DNA of 64,000 nucleotides from Bimuria novae-zelandiae CBS 107.79 (Eukaryota; Ascomycota; Dothideomycetes; Pleosporales; Didymosphaeriaceae), in NCBI GenBank assembly GCA_010015655.1, contig ML976762.1, forward strand, positions 159,550 through 223,549, given 5' to 3'. A program made the position numbers and the translations under genes. Below the pieces are notes generated by a model. It had not been told where the DNA came from. It did not search any database and worked only from the letters and a program-made list of their open reading frames with translations. This document shows, piece by piece, positions 11,882 through 22,852 of the stretch. How positions within the stretch are numbered: the stretch's first letter is position 1; each line of letters opens with the position of its first letter.

Positions 11882-13787
11882 CTCGCCCCACACGCCAACC
11901 GGAGGTTGGCCCTGCGCAGCCCAACGTAACTTCGCAGCCCAACGTAACTTCGCAGCCCAACGTAACTTTGTATAGAAAATCAAAATTGATCCAGTCTTTT
12001 GACAGCGTAGACTTCAATTATATAGGCTAATATACAGTAGAGTTGGTGTAGCAAGTAGGGCAGGATCTACAGTCATCTCTCTAAGAGATAGGACCTATCG
12101 GGGCTAATTTTATAGGCTCTGTAAGTAGGCGTCCTTATACGTTTTTGCAGCCTTTCGAGCAACCTTTTAAGCCTTAAGCTCTACATATTAATTAATTACT
12201 TATTACGCTACTTTAATAGTTACTACGCTACCTTTTTATACTAGCCTTTTATTTTTAATCTACCTTTTTTAGCGTTGTTAAGCTATTATAGTAATATTTA
12301 TAAGGTTGCGCTAGGCCAGCGCGAGACTATTAATTAGCAATTACGAGCTTTCTAGGAATTTTGTAAGCCTCCTGCTTGATATATTGCTTCTCTCTAGGGC
12401 GCGCGACATTTTTTGATGCTGTCGCTAATATGCTGTAGGTGTATTGGCGATAGGGCTCGAATTAATAGTGGATAGAACTAATAGGGATAGCGTCTGGATA
12501 GGTGCTGGCAGCTTCATGTAAACAAGCTCTAGATTAAATAGAAAGATCCTAGTTTTTTTTAGGCGCTTAGGATTGTGCTGCGCTTAAATATATCTATCCT
12601 AATCCCATGGATCGCATGTAGAAATTCAACTTTGTTAAAGTCTATGTAGCTAGTTTAGGTGGCTATCTCTATAGCCTTTTTGTAATTCTGCTTTAATAGC
12701 TGAAAATAGACGACGTCTAGAGGCTGCAGATAATGTAATAAATATAGTAGTAGTAAGAAAGGAAGTATCTTATAATTATCGCAGAACTATATAAACTCAA
12801 TAATAAGGTAGCTACTAAATTTATTAAATATAAGTAATTACTATACGCCTTTCTAGCGCGCGCGCGTTTATATTTTAAAGAACTTTAGCTACTCTATTAA
12901 GATAGAGTTATTAGCGTATTTTAATATTAATATAGCAATTATATAGCTATTAGGCAGCGCCGTATTTGTATACTAGTAATAAAGGTAATTAATAGCCTGT
13001 ATAACAAGCATAGGTTTAAGCACCTCTCTATTACTAGAAATTAATTTAATACTCGTGATATAATCGCGCGACGTCTCTAACGCAGAAATATAAGAATAAT
13101 TAAACTCTATAGTAATAATTTATTAATTACTACTAACGCCTATGCGGAAACCGGTTTCGTCTATATTATAGGTGTCTAATAGGGTAACGCCGTAGGTGTA
13201 TATTACCTTTTTAAGCTTAATAAAATAATAGCTGTAAGTTTTAAACGTTACTATTACTATATAATTAATATGCTGCGACTGCTACTTTATACAGCAATAG
13301 TCTAGATTTCTTAATAGCTATTGCGATAGCTAGTCCTTACTAAGTAAGGAAGCTTTGCTATTAGGGTGCGCGCGATTAAGGATATATTAAGTAGCACTTT
13401 TTAACTATAGTATAAGGCATAGCATGCTAATAGTGTTGTAGTAACGTATATATAACTTTAGCGCTTTATTCTAGGTCTCTAAGAGTCGTAGATTCGTGCC
13501 GCTGTAGTTATAGTAGCTGATCTGGCCTCTAGCGCGCGCTCGAAGTCGCGAAACAGGCACGCTCCATTCGCGTGCTGTAGCTGCAAAATTAGGTATTTCT
13601 AAGCTAGAAAAACTAAAGAGATAATTAAAGATACGCTGCTTAATTTTATAGCTCTCGCTATAATATTTAGGCATAGTTATAGGTTGTTTATTAAGAAAAT
13701 AGAAAAATCCGCGATAAAAAGTTACATTAGGCTGTAAAGTTACGTTGGGCTGCGCAGGGCCAACCTCCGGTTGGCGTGTGGGGCGAG
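11882..13787 (-). mobile_element. RIP-decayed pogo/Fot1-type (Tc1/mariner superfamily) DNA transposon
   Basis: Perfect 49-base inverted ends run inward from CTCGCCCCACACGCC at 11882 and from its complement ending at 13787. Each end is flanked by TA (11880-11881 and 13788-13789), the target duplication of the Tc1/mariner superfamily. Inside the left end, a GCAGCCCAACGTAACTT unit is repeated three times; the right end has about two decayed copies. Each end also contains a CCAACCGGAGGTTGG palindrome. The interior (about 11980-13740) is very AT-rich, as after RIP. The element is 1906 bases, near the usual size of Fot1-like elements. It must be inactive because the transposase frame is broken. Confidence 0.85.
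11990..13674 (-). pseudogene. Transposase remnant, pogo/Fot1 type
   Basis: A start at 13674 opens MPKYYSESYKIKQRIFNYL and leads into NFAATAREWSVPVSRL, which matches the N-terminal helix-turn-helix of pogo/Fot1 transposases, where an A-TAREFGVP-S-L-R pattern recognises the inverted ends. The frame stops at 13471 and the rest is AT-rich with stops in all frames, so the DDE catalytic part can no longer be read. The left limit is approximate. The identification rests on the helix-turn-helix and on the TA-flanked inverted ends. Confidence 0.7.
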
Positions 13788-13789
13788 TA

Positions 13790-16700
13790 CGTATATGCAC
13801 AAGCGTAAACATCGCTAGTCCCAGATAGGTGTAGCCTTCTCAGAAAGGTGAGCGGCAACCAAGCAAGGGTAGGAGTAACCATCTCATAGGGTAAGAGTCA
13901 TTAAACCGTCACATATTTTCTACGACATATTATTAGACTAGAACGCGGGGGAATTTATTGTTGACGAAAAATTGATGTGGACCTGATATGTGGCCTGTTC
14001 AACGCAGCGTAGCGGGATAATGGGTATTGCGTGGACTTGTTAGGTTCGGGGTTCGTGCGCTTCAACGCAGGCACCGATTCCACTCGAGTTGCGGGAGGGT
14101 AGTGTCGCAGGAGGATATTTGATAGAGCATGCAGGCGAATAATACAACCAAGAACTCATACTCTTCAGAAGCGTGAAGACATTCGGCATGTCGAGTTTAA
14201 ATACGCTGTGGGAGTTTTGTTAGTGAGGTCGCTGGGTAACTCAGACGGTGCGGTGGACGCAAAAGGTGTTCAAGTCGATAAGTAGGTTCACTCTCAACAT
14301 GGCCTGCTTGACAAGACTCGATGTTTTTAATACTGTTGACTACTCTGGAAGAGCTTGCTCGGGAGACCCAGCGGGCAGCAGTTCTATTCCTACTCCTCCG
14401 ACTACGCAAAGAAATACTGGATTTGGGGCCGCGGGTTGGTTAGGGTATGCATATGACCTCATGCCAATTGTCACAGCCGCTGGATATGCTGATCGGGATA
14501 CATAGGAAGAAGACTGGTATGCGTTATATCTCGACGCTGTTCAGCTGGAGCTTCAACCTCCACGCCCACTCTGGGCATTTCGAAAACGGTCAGCATTTAC
14601 CAATTACGGACGATATCCACCTGTCCTATGGAGTAGTGTATCATCAACGGGGCAAGCTGTAACATCCGCGTCTGAGTTCACGCTCACCTCAGCCGGATGT
14701 GCGCGGCGTACAGCGCACGCGCATTCCGGTGTGTACGGAGAGTTGCGGTGTACGGAGCAGAAGGCCAGTTGATGGAGTGGAAATGAAGTAATTTTTGCGC
14801 GAAGAGAGGCTAGGTAGAAGAAAGGGGTTTGAGGTGCGAATTAAGAGGTTGCGTGTGCAAGGAGGTACAACATTGAAGGGGGAGAGAGGAGGAATTCAGC
14901 GTTGCTTCAGGGGAGGAAGTGCATATCGGTTTTGCCTATGTAGAGCTTGAGGCAGCGAGACGCCGCCGGGGGTGAGGCTTACAAGATGTGGTTCTAACAG
15001 CCGGGGAGAGGGCTCGGAGGAGACAAAGCTTGCGAGAGGCTTACGAGATGGAGAATCAAAGCGAAGTGGGGCATTTTAGGAGCGGCGTTTGTGACATAGC
15101 TGGAGATTGCGAACTGAGTTGAACGAGACAGGTATCCAGTCATGACGGGTAAAAAGGCAGGAGCGAGAGCGACGTGAAGGCAGTCACGATACATTGACGC
15201 GTGCGAATTATGGTTGGGTAAAGTGAAGTCGGATTTTGTGCAGCAGCGCCGTCGCTTCAATCAGAAAGTCAGGTAGACGTACGGAAACTACGATAGAGAG
15301 AACTCTGCGCCGGAAAATCGAAGTGTGTGGGTCAAGCCAGTGAGTATGCTGGACGAGTGGCAAGAGCGACCTATGATCAAGTGGAGTAAGACGGTGCATC
15401 CATCGAGTCTACGCAGCTGACCTCGAGTCATAGTTTATGCTGTGTCTGGTTATCTAGTCAACCCCTGGTATAATTCACGCCGTCATCGGTTCTGAGCGCG
15501 AGAGGTGTGGCTGGATCCTCTGCATGACTCGCAAGTGGCACTCCTCCTAGCATCAACGCGCGCGCTGGGCAGCGAGATCCATAGAGGGTGATAAGGTTGG
15601 TAAGATGGTGTCGTGGCAAAGAAGGACTATAGCGCTATATAAAAGCTATTACAAAGGCTACGCAGGGTCTTCGTCGGCTACATGGCCATTGGGTGGCCCT
15701 TTGAGATTCAACGTCAGCAGTGCTATGGCATGGCTATCACTGACAGTTCTTGAGTGCGGCGTGAGGTAGTGGCAATCAACTACACGTAATTTGGAGACTG
15801 GATGAATCAGTACGATGTACATGAGGTCGGCGTGCATCTTGGACGGTCTCGCGGTGGGGAAAGTGGTCTTAACCTAGGTCGAAACCATGGGACCAGTTGA
15901 CACGCCCGAACAACACAGTGGCGACATGAGGGGACGAAGGCGCAGATTCTAGGGTGCCTTTTGGTTTACTCACGTCTTCTGGGCACAACAGACTGAATCA
16001 ACGCGTGTCCCATTATGGTCCCGCATGGAGAAACTCGCGGCTCGTGCATAGGGCTACTCGAACTGGCGTACCAGCTGGTAAAACCACGCTGACCATGATC
16101 CAAAGATCAGTTGACCCCAACGCATGATTGTATAGATTGAGACTATCGATGAGGTGGAATCTGATTATGGCCTGTCTCAAGCGAAGCCTGGGGTCTGTGG
16201 ACACCTTCACATGTGGGATGTTGCGTTGTATCAGAGGGTGGTGCGCGCCTCGGATGGCTGTCAGCCGCCGAAGAGGAAGTCGGTTCCATCAGCGGGACTC
16301 AAAGCTGACTTTCATGGGATGCTTGGAGAAACATGTTTTTAAGGCGATCCTCAAGATCTCGTGGGCAATGGGAGCGTATGCCAGATTGGCGGCAACGGTG
16401 ATGAGCCTCGTGCGTGTCTTGAATGGGGAAAGAGGCCCGCTACAATCGACGAGAAGAGAAGGAAGGTACGTAAGAAGCCACATGCTTGAGAGCGTACGCA
16501 TGAGGTTGCGGAAGCTCAGCGAATATGCCGCCGCGGAGTCCCACGTCGCTGCGACTACAAGTCAGCCTTCAGCTACTGGTACTGTTGCCAGCACTACCTG
16601 CCTGACCGTAAAAAGCCTCGTCAGGCCTCGCCAAAGTAAATGTGACGATAGACAGGAAATAGAATCCCCTACCAAAGCCTGCTGGCAGGCCAGTCATGTG

Positions 16701-17150
16701 GGCACAAGGCCAGTACCTCGTCTCGAGATCCCATTTAGGGCCACACGCCAGAAAAAATCTCGATGAGGCCACCTCAAGCTGTTCATCGAGACGAATGCTA
16801 GCACATGACGTCGTCGAGCAGCGGAATGCGACTAATGCTCCACCCGATGTCGTGCCGAAGAATGCACACAACACCAGTTATGAATACTGTCGCTACAAAA
16901 GTCCTTATATCCGTCGATGAACGGATTTCGTTGCTTCAATTTCGACCCGGAGCTGGGATGGGACGGAGTTCAGCGCAACATGGGCTCGAGATGCGATGAA
17001 AGCTCGATGCAAATTTCGACGCGACGACACTCACTGTCCAGACCTCGAAGCGGAGACACACTACTGCCGTGATCAGGGTCCGTTCGGAATGGGAAGCACC
17101 AGCACCTGTGCCTACAGTAACTCTTGGACATCGTCGTCCAGCTAGAGGTG
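13790..17150. other. Region with no supported gene
   Basis: No convincing gene is seen here. A 212-codon frame at 16128-16766 (+) has no known domain and overlaps other frames. A possible decayed exon lies at 14330-14430 (+), reading LEELARETQRAAVLF, loosely like the tail of fungal transcription-factor regions, but the frame then meets a stop and no exon chain can be built. From 14700 to 15400 the plus strand is rich in G and A. Confidence 0.4.
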
Positions 17151-17154
17151 ATTC

Positions 17155-17340
17155 TCTGTAGCCACGTGACTGACGTCAGAGGTGGAAGGTACTACTCAAG
17201 TGCACGGACTAGGAACTCAACAAAAGCTCTCGCTTCTTCTCTCTCTGCTCAACAGTAGACTCCTCACTCAACATACTCTTTTCTGCAGATAGCAATACGG
17301 CTTGTTGTCCCCATCTGCCTGCCTGCCTGCCTGCCTGCCT
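17155..17340 (+). repeat. Dispersed repeat of about 185 bases, copy 1
   Basis: This segment matches 60480-60661 in the same orientation. Shared blocks include TCTGTAGCCACGTGACTGAC, AAGGTACTACTCA, ACTCAACAAAAGCTCTCGC, CTTTTCTGCAGATAGCAATA and GCTTGTTGTCC. Both copies contain the palindrome TGACGTCA (17171-17178 here), a CRE/ATF-type site, and a CACGTG E-box. This copy ends in a short CTGC microsatellite (17317-17340). No inverted ends or target duplication are evident, so it may be a fragment of a longer element or a solo terminal repeat. Confidence 0.7.
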
Positions 17341-18285
17341 GCTTACATTCTCAGAGGCTTGCGGTCCGCCGACCCACTCGCCTCCACATCGTTGCGGTCG
17401 CACAAACATGCGATCCACATATATTGACTGGGACAGAAGAATTCTCCAGGTTAGTATAAGTCACCAGATGTAGAACACAATTATTCGCTGTTTCGAATGT
17501 TCACTGCTGGGAATGATGCGCAATGGGTCTCGATGGAATTCAACGTTGAAGCTACCGACATCGGCGCGTTGAGATACGACGCTGGATCGTATTGTTGATA
17601 TGTTTTCTTGAATGCGCTCTGGAATCTTTCATAGGATGTATCTTTCTCGATAGACGCATCGGATGGGTGCACCGTGAACCATGCTCCACAAGATGATGCG
17701 CGTACCCGCCATCGATAGCGGTTTCACAATATGCTGTTTCAGCAAGCGCATGTAGACACAACAGTCGAAGCACTTTTGGTTAAAACTGCCGTTACATGCA
17801 GAGGCGGCAGACGCGACTGAGACCCCAAATCTCCGCATGGTCGGTTGTTCAATACTCCGCCGTGCAACGTGACTGCGATCGTAGCAAGTATAGTCGTCCC
17901 GCAGCGAATCACTCGCATGATAGCAGCGTTAATGGTTGGACAGGCCCTCAAAGTCACAGTTTTCCAAACCTGCAGCCCAAGAGACAATGAGCGCAGGCAA
18001 GATCTTGTATCACCAGTCGGTCGTCGATGCAGAAGTGACTTTGGCAAGTTATGATGTATCGGCACTAAGAGCTTTACGATATGGTGTCACACTATAGCAT
18101 GCTGTCAAAGACTTGTGTAATCATTCATCCTCTCTATTTTGTATAAATTAATTCTATTACGTTGTTGTATATTGTTACTATAATTATAAAATAACTAACT
18201 CGCTTAAACCCAACGTCCAAAGGTTATTATGACCCACAAGACGGGAACTGGTCCACACATGTAGGAGTGGCGGAGTCCAACCTAC
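17341..18285. other. Region with no supported gene
   Basis: Several overlapping frames on both strands are open for 60-108 codons, but none shows a domain or splice chain. A short AT-rich island lies at about 18120-18210. Confidence 0.35.
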
Positions 18286-18289
18286 CCAC

Positions 18290-18440
18290 GGAGCATCCAT
18301 CAGATGCAGTCTATATTGTTACTATTTGCGCGTAGACACGCCCATCAGGTGCATTGTTCAAGTGGGTACTATTCATGTGTAGATACCTGTGCCCATCAGG
18401 TGCACTGTTCATGTTGCTACTATTCATGTTCTTAGCTTGT
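18290..18440 (+). repeat. Short tandem repeat, about 45-51 base unit, three copies
   Basis: The word CCATCAGGTGCA, followed by TGTTCA and TACTATTCATGT, recurs with starts near 18297 (diverged), 18342 and 18393. The step is 45 then 51 bases. It is non-coding and no function is apparent. Confidence 0.6.
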
Positions 18441-18525
18441 GTAGAAACCAACCTGCCTAAGTGTAATCACCCAATCACCTTCACAAGCCGGTTTACCACT
18501 GCCCCGGGTTACACGCGCTCAGCAT

Positions 18526-18653
18526 CAGAGTTGTCAACAATCAAGCGATAGGCGGATTGATTACTGGATCAGGTCTAACACGGTCCTCTCTGTGGTCTTT
18601 TGGCGCTTAGTTGGGCAATCAATCTGGAGATCGCTTGATTGTTGACAACTGTG
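18526..18653. mobile_element. 128-base hAT-type MITE, copy 1
   Basis: Inverted ends share AGTTGTCAACAATCAAGCGA (left from 18529, right ending 18650), and the outermost bases are CAGAG on the left and the complement of CACAG on the right. The 8-base direct repeat CTCAGCAT lies immediately outside each end (18518-18525 and 18654-18661). An 8-base target duplication and CAG-starting ends are the hallmarks of the hAT superfamily. There is no coding capacity, so movement would need a transposase elsewhere. A second copy of equal length lies at 57167-57294. Confidence 0.85.
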
Positions 18654-18661
18654 CTCAGCAT

Positions 18662-20169
18662 GACAATCTGATGACGGAGCTGGCCGTTCTGCCCAAAAAC
18701 ATTGGTACTTACAGTACTTGAATATTCAGGAACCATAGGCTCGGTCTATAGACTCAGATTCTGCGGAGTTAAACGCATCTGAACAGGCTGTCGCGCTCGC
18801 CAGTAGTAGGTAGGGTATTAACCAGCCTCACCGTTTCACCAAGCAGTCAGCCTTGAGCGCGACATGCCGATGCCGATGCCGATGCCGAGATAGAGAATTT
18901 TCTTTTGTTGGACTATCCCGCAACGGGGACTGGGAAACGATCCCAATTCGATTTTCGGCTTTAGTCGAATGCACGCCACAGCTGTCAGGGCTGCTCGACG
19001 TTGGCAGCGCGTTAAGCTCGCGCAGTGCAGGGTTCTAGCGCGCGTTTGATGCCGAAAGTTTAAGCGATCGGTGTGATTCATCTGCTGCTCTTGAATCAAT
19101 CGTCGCTACCCCGATGGGACGATATGTGTCATGGTAGGTGCGGTGTGTCAGGCTGCTTGAACGATCGAGTTACATACGTATGAGAAAACTTTTCGCATTT
19201 TCTTATCAGTTACAAACCTTATTTTTCGCAAGTGGTTTTTAATGGCCGTCAAGTTATTCTCAAGCTTTCGCCACGCGTCACTTGATCAAATGTAAGAAGG
19301 GCGTCAACGTCCAGCACGGCATCGACTTGTTCGCGTGTTCATCGCCATTTCATCATCTGATCTGCAAGGGTGAGCAATGGCCTGCCTAACCAGAGTAAAA
19401 ACGCAACCCAGAACTGGAAAGATACTTTTAGCGGTTCCCTTACTCGAACATCCAGGCTGTATCTAGGATCGATTGTCGCTTTGCATGTCTAGACGAGTAC
19501 CGTAAAGGGTCGGGTGTGCTGAACCGACAGTCCGCATCTCGAGTTGAGGTACAAGACTGGGGCTCGTCTACACCTTCCGGGCATGTTCGGGTGCCTAGCG
19601 TCAAAGGGTTGAACAGACCTCATAGTGGCCTGTTACAAGGAAAAGGAGAATTGGCGCTAGGCACCCGAACATGCCCGGAGGGTGTATGATGGAGAATAGG
19701 TCGCCAAGAGATTTAGGGCGAGGGGCTATTCCGTATTTAAGACCAAACCCTAGAATTATTGGGTCCTGCATCTGGTGGCGTACACCTTTAGGGTATTCCG
19801 CGGAACAAGTACACTAAACCGCGTACCTTTCCTATTATCTGCTCTTCCTGGCGTAAATCGTTCGTGCACTGCCCCTTGCAGACGATTCACAACCCAGATC
19901 GCCCCCAGGTCCGCCTCTCTGTGCTCATCTCGAATCCGTCAGTGCGGTCAAGTTCCTTGCTCAACTCATTCCTTCGCCCTTCCTTAATCGCGTTCCTGAA
20001 CGCGCCCCCGTATATTCTAAGAAGATTCACGAAGGTTAATGTGTTTCTGTGCCACCTCCTAGTAGGCTCGGTCTGTTGAAGACCCTGATTTAAAAGCCCA
20101 AGCTGCACCCCTTCCTAGACTGCCCTATGACTCGGACATCACATTCTTGTAGTAGAGACCTCATTCGTC
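18662..20169. other. Intergenic region with a small repeat and a MITE
   Basis: No gene is recognised. A GATGCC hexanucleotide microsatellite lies at about 18862-18888, and a 114-base inverted-repeat element at 19571-19684 is listed separately. The final 300 bases before 20170 are the probable promoter and leader of the C2H2 gene. Confidence 0.4.
19571..19684. mobile_element. 114-base TA-flanked MITE (Tc1/mariner, Stowaway-like)
   Basis: The left arm, CACC(T)TCCGGGCATG followed by TTCGGGTGCCTAGCG (19571-19600), is repeated as its complement at 19655-19684 with one mismatch. TA lies directly outside both ends (19569-19570 and 19685-19686), as expected for Tc1/mariner-type insertion. The 54-base centre has no frame. 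The near-perfect 30-base arms suggest a fairly recent insertion. A second copy elsewhere would be needed to confirm mobility. Confidence 0.7.
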
Positions 20170-21588
20170 ATGTCGAGCACAAACACTGCCAGTTTTGAGG
20201 AAATTCGTTCCCAGGAGCAATTTTATCCTTCGCTGTCGACAATGCCAGATTCGCCTTTCTTGAGCACTCCAGCCATGTACCGTCTCGAAACTCGGAGAGA
20301 CTCCATGGCATCGGCACCTACTTCGATGTCTTTCGGCAGTTGCTTGTCGGATTATTCGTTGCCTGTGACTCCAACACATGGCGAGAGCCCCTTATCCGGC
20401 AGGGGTTTCCCCCATGTCGTGCCATACGAGCTGGGCCAAGAGATGCAGGAAAACCACTCTTACCATGGTGTTTCCACACCATCCAAGTCACTCGTCGATG
20501 CAGACGACGTTCTGTACGGATCGTGGTCGACTAGCTCTCCTGGTGTAAACCACGAGAGACAAGTCTATGGGAGCTTTTACGAACCGCACTTGGTCCATCA
20601 AAACACTTACGAGACGTCCTTGGCGCCTGCTATCAATAATTCGTGGGCACACTGGCAACCCATCCCAGACAGTGAACCCAATCGGCAGTGGAATGATCAC
20701 GCATCATCATTCAGCGTCCAGCCATCGTGGACTGAACAGTTGCAAGCACCTCAGATGATGATGCTACACCCATCCGCAGCCATAACCGAAGTCGAGAACG
20801 ATTACACCCAGGTCGCATCTCCCGCGTCTGTGGAACACGATTATATCTACGTCGGACCGCAGTATCTCTCCCAATCAGAGTCTTTTGGAGACCTAGGACA
20901 ACCTCTTGTACACACACCACAAGAAGTTCTCTTCGAAGAGGAACTTTCCGTACCATCGGTGAAGGAAGAGTCGGACGCTGAGAGTAGCGCGCTTCGTCTT
21001 GAGCCCATGATATACGAGTCGCCTACAGGAGGGAAATCATTTAAGAGGGAGCGGAAAGTTTCACATGTCTCGCCGACCCGTACGAAGGCCCTCAAAGGGG
21101 TAAAGGGGAGGCGAACAAAGGTGACGAAGGAAAAGCATGGGGCGTTCAATCGAACTGTTGATCTCGACTCTGCCACCTTGGAGTATGATAGCAGGATTGT
21201 CGAATGGGATCCAGTGATGAAAACCATGAGGGCCAAAGAGACGCCAGGTGAACCGCGACCAGTGTATCTGTGCAGAAAGGTGTGCGGGAAGAAATTTCCA
21301 CGAGAGGAGCACAGAACTCGGCATGAGAGGACCGTCCACGGATACGTCCACGCCACTCCCGACAAGCGAATCGCGTCGGAATTCCGCTGCGAATTATGTT
21401 GGAAAGTCTTCAACCGGTCGGACAACCTCGCCCAGCACTGGCAAACGCACATTGTGAAGGAGGGCTGCAAGCCTGGGCGGAACACGAAGCATAGGCTGGA
21501 GGAAGTCCAGGCTTTCTTTTCCGATCCAAAGGTGCGAGAGAAGATCGCCGAAATGCACCTGAAGAACCGCAAGAGCAAAAAGAATTAA
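20170..21588 (+). CDS. C2H2 zinc-finger transcription regulator, 472 aa
   Basis: This is a single-exon frame. Residues 1-330 are Ser/Pro/Gln-rich and look disordered, with acidic patches (for example FEEELSVPSVKEESDAES) that could serve in activation. A Lys/Arg-rich block near residue 300 could be a nuclear signal. Two C2H2 fingers lie at about residues 368-430: the first has a Cys-x3-Cys spacing (CRKVC) with HERTVH; the second is standard, CELCWKVFNRSDNLAQHWQTH read in two parts. The F-NRSDNLAQHW finger type is common in fungal regulators such as FlbC- or Msn2-like proteins, but I cannot assign an orthologue. A short basic tail ends KNRKSKKN. It probably acts in the nucleus by binding DNA; the target genes are unknown. 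Confidence 0.85.
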   Translation: MSSTNTASFEEIRSQEQFYPSLSTMPDSPFLSTPAMYRLETRRDSMASAPTSMSFGSCLSDYSLPVTPTHGESPLSGRGFPHVVPYELGQEMQENHSYHGVSTPSKSLVDADDVLYGSWSTSSPGVNHERQVYGSFYEPHLVHQNTYETSLAPAINNSWAHWQPIPDSEPNRQWNDHASSFSVQPSWTEQLQAPQMMMLHPSAAITEVENDYTQVASPASVEHDYIYVGPQYLSQSESFGDLGQPLVHTPQEVLFEEELSVPSVKEESDAESSALRLEPMIYESPTGGKSFKRERKVSHVSPTRTKALKGVKGRRTKVTKEKHGAFNRTVDLDSATLEYDSRIVEWDPVMKTMRAKETPGEPRPVYLCRKVCGKKFPREEHRTRHERTVHGYVHATPDKRIASEFRCELCWKVFNRSDNLAQHWQTHIVKEGCKPGRNTKHRLEEVQAFFSDPKVREKIAEMHLKNRKSKKN

Positions 21589-22852
21589 ACATGTTACTGG
21601 CTTGTACAAAGGCATTTTGGTGTGTTAGGAGTTAGAGTGTGGTTTTTTAGCATAGTATATTCTTCCTATTCAACTATAGAGAAGTATTTCTCTCCATGTA
21701 TTCTAGATCTACGCACTGGGACAACGACAATGTATGCAGTAATGGGATTTGGAACCACAGGCAGACACCGCTAGACGCTTTGCGATGCCCATTGCTTTGT
21801 TTGCATCGTGATTCCAAGTTCGGAAGTCGATGAAAATTGACTGTGGAACGGTTCGTGCATTGAACTGGCAGTGGCCTGCGGTGGAACTGAGGCTTTGGAT
21901 GAAACTGAGCTAAGCCTATTCAAGCTAGACAGTCTCGTGTTGTCGAGGCGCTCGGACCTGCAGGCCAGGTGATAGGTTCGTGGACCACCAGTAGAAATCA
22001 TCAAGCTCTTCATAACCGTTCTACCAGAAACGTCCACCTGTGGTAGTATCGGATCTATCCAGTGCAGCAATGTGCGGTAGGTAACTGGACACGCTCAACT
22101 TGCCTGTTCCGTGGGATCCGCCTCATCACGACAGCACTGGAGTGGCGTAATGCCCAGCACTCCAACCCTCACTGAAGAACGATACGTATCTTTTGTCTGG
22201 CAGGGCTCCTGCTACACATATGCATATGCACTGTACATCACTCGTCAGCGTACGTCGTACGCTTCAACGCGACGGCCGTTTATCCTTGTGCTGTAAGCGT
22301 CTCCGGGCCTGTCCGCTTTAGTTACGCTGCACTGGACAGGAACACCGCGTTTCACCCGATTTCAACTCATCACAACAACGAACCGCGAGAACGTTCGAAG
22401 ACTCCGTCTACGGAGATTCGCAAGCCCCAAATTAAGGCACGCCCGGGGTGTGGCGGTGTAGCGATGTGCGCAGGCGCATGCGCAAACTCGTAATTCAGCT
22501 AGGCGCCAGCAAACTTCACTACCGTTCATCCCCTCGACAGCTGCTTGCGCACGTCACACTCTTTCCTCTCTACTCTTCCGCTTGTCGTTGCTCGTTCTCT
22601 TTTCTGCGCCTCTTTCGCCTCTAACTGCCGCGTACCCATAGGGCCTCGATCCTCAAGCTTAGGAACTTTGACTGACTGACGCACGCACTGTGGGGAATAC
22701 CCACGAGTTTCTATTCCGATTACGGACGTCGTGGGAGGTGCCCGGTTGCAAGCCAAGCGGAGGACAAAGCGACGCTGCACTCCCTTGCAAACTCAGCCGC
22801 CCCAGTCGGTGTCCGCAACGCGCTACACCTAGTACAGCCCAAGACCATCACA
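21589..22852. other. Intergenic region, no gene recognised
   Basis: This contains the 3' flank of the C2H2 gene and the promoter of the next gene on the same strand. Frames on both strands are shorter than 135 codons and lack domains. Confidence 0.4.

Noticed and set aside
14330..14700. Possible exons reading LEELARETQRAAVLF and EEDWYALYLDAVQLEL.
   Set aside because: The two parts are in incompatible phases around the only good donor (GTATGC), and no start or family match was found.
16128..16766. 212-codon plus-strand open frame.
   Set aside because: No domain, no supporting splice structure, unusual composition and overlapping frames on the other strand.
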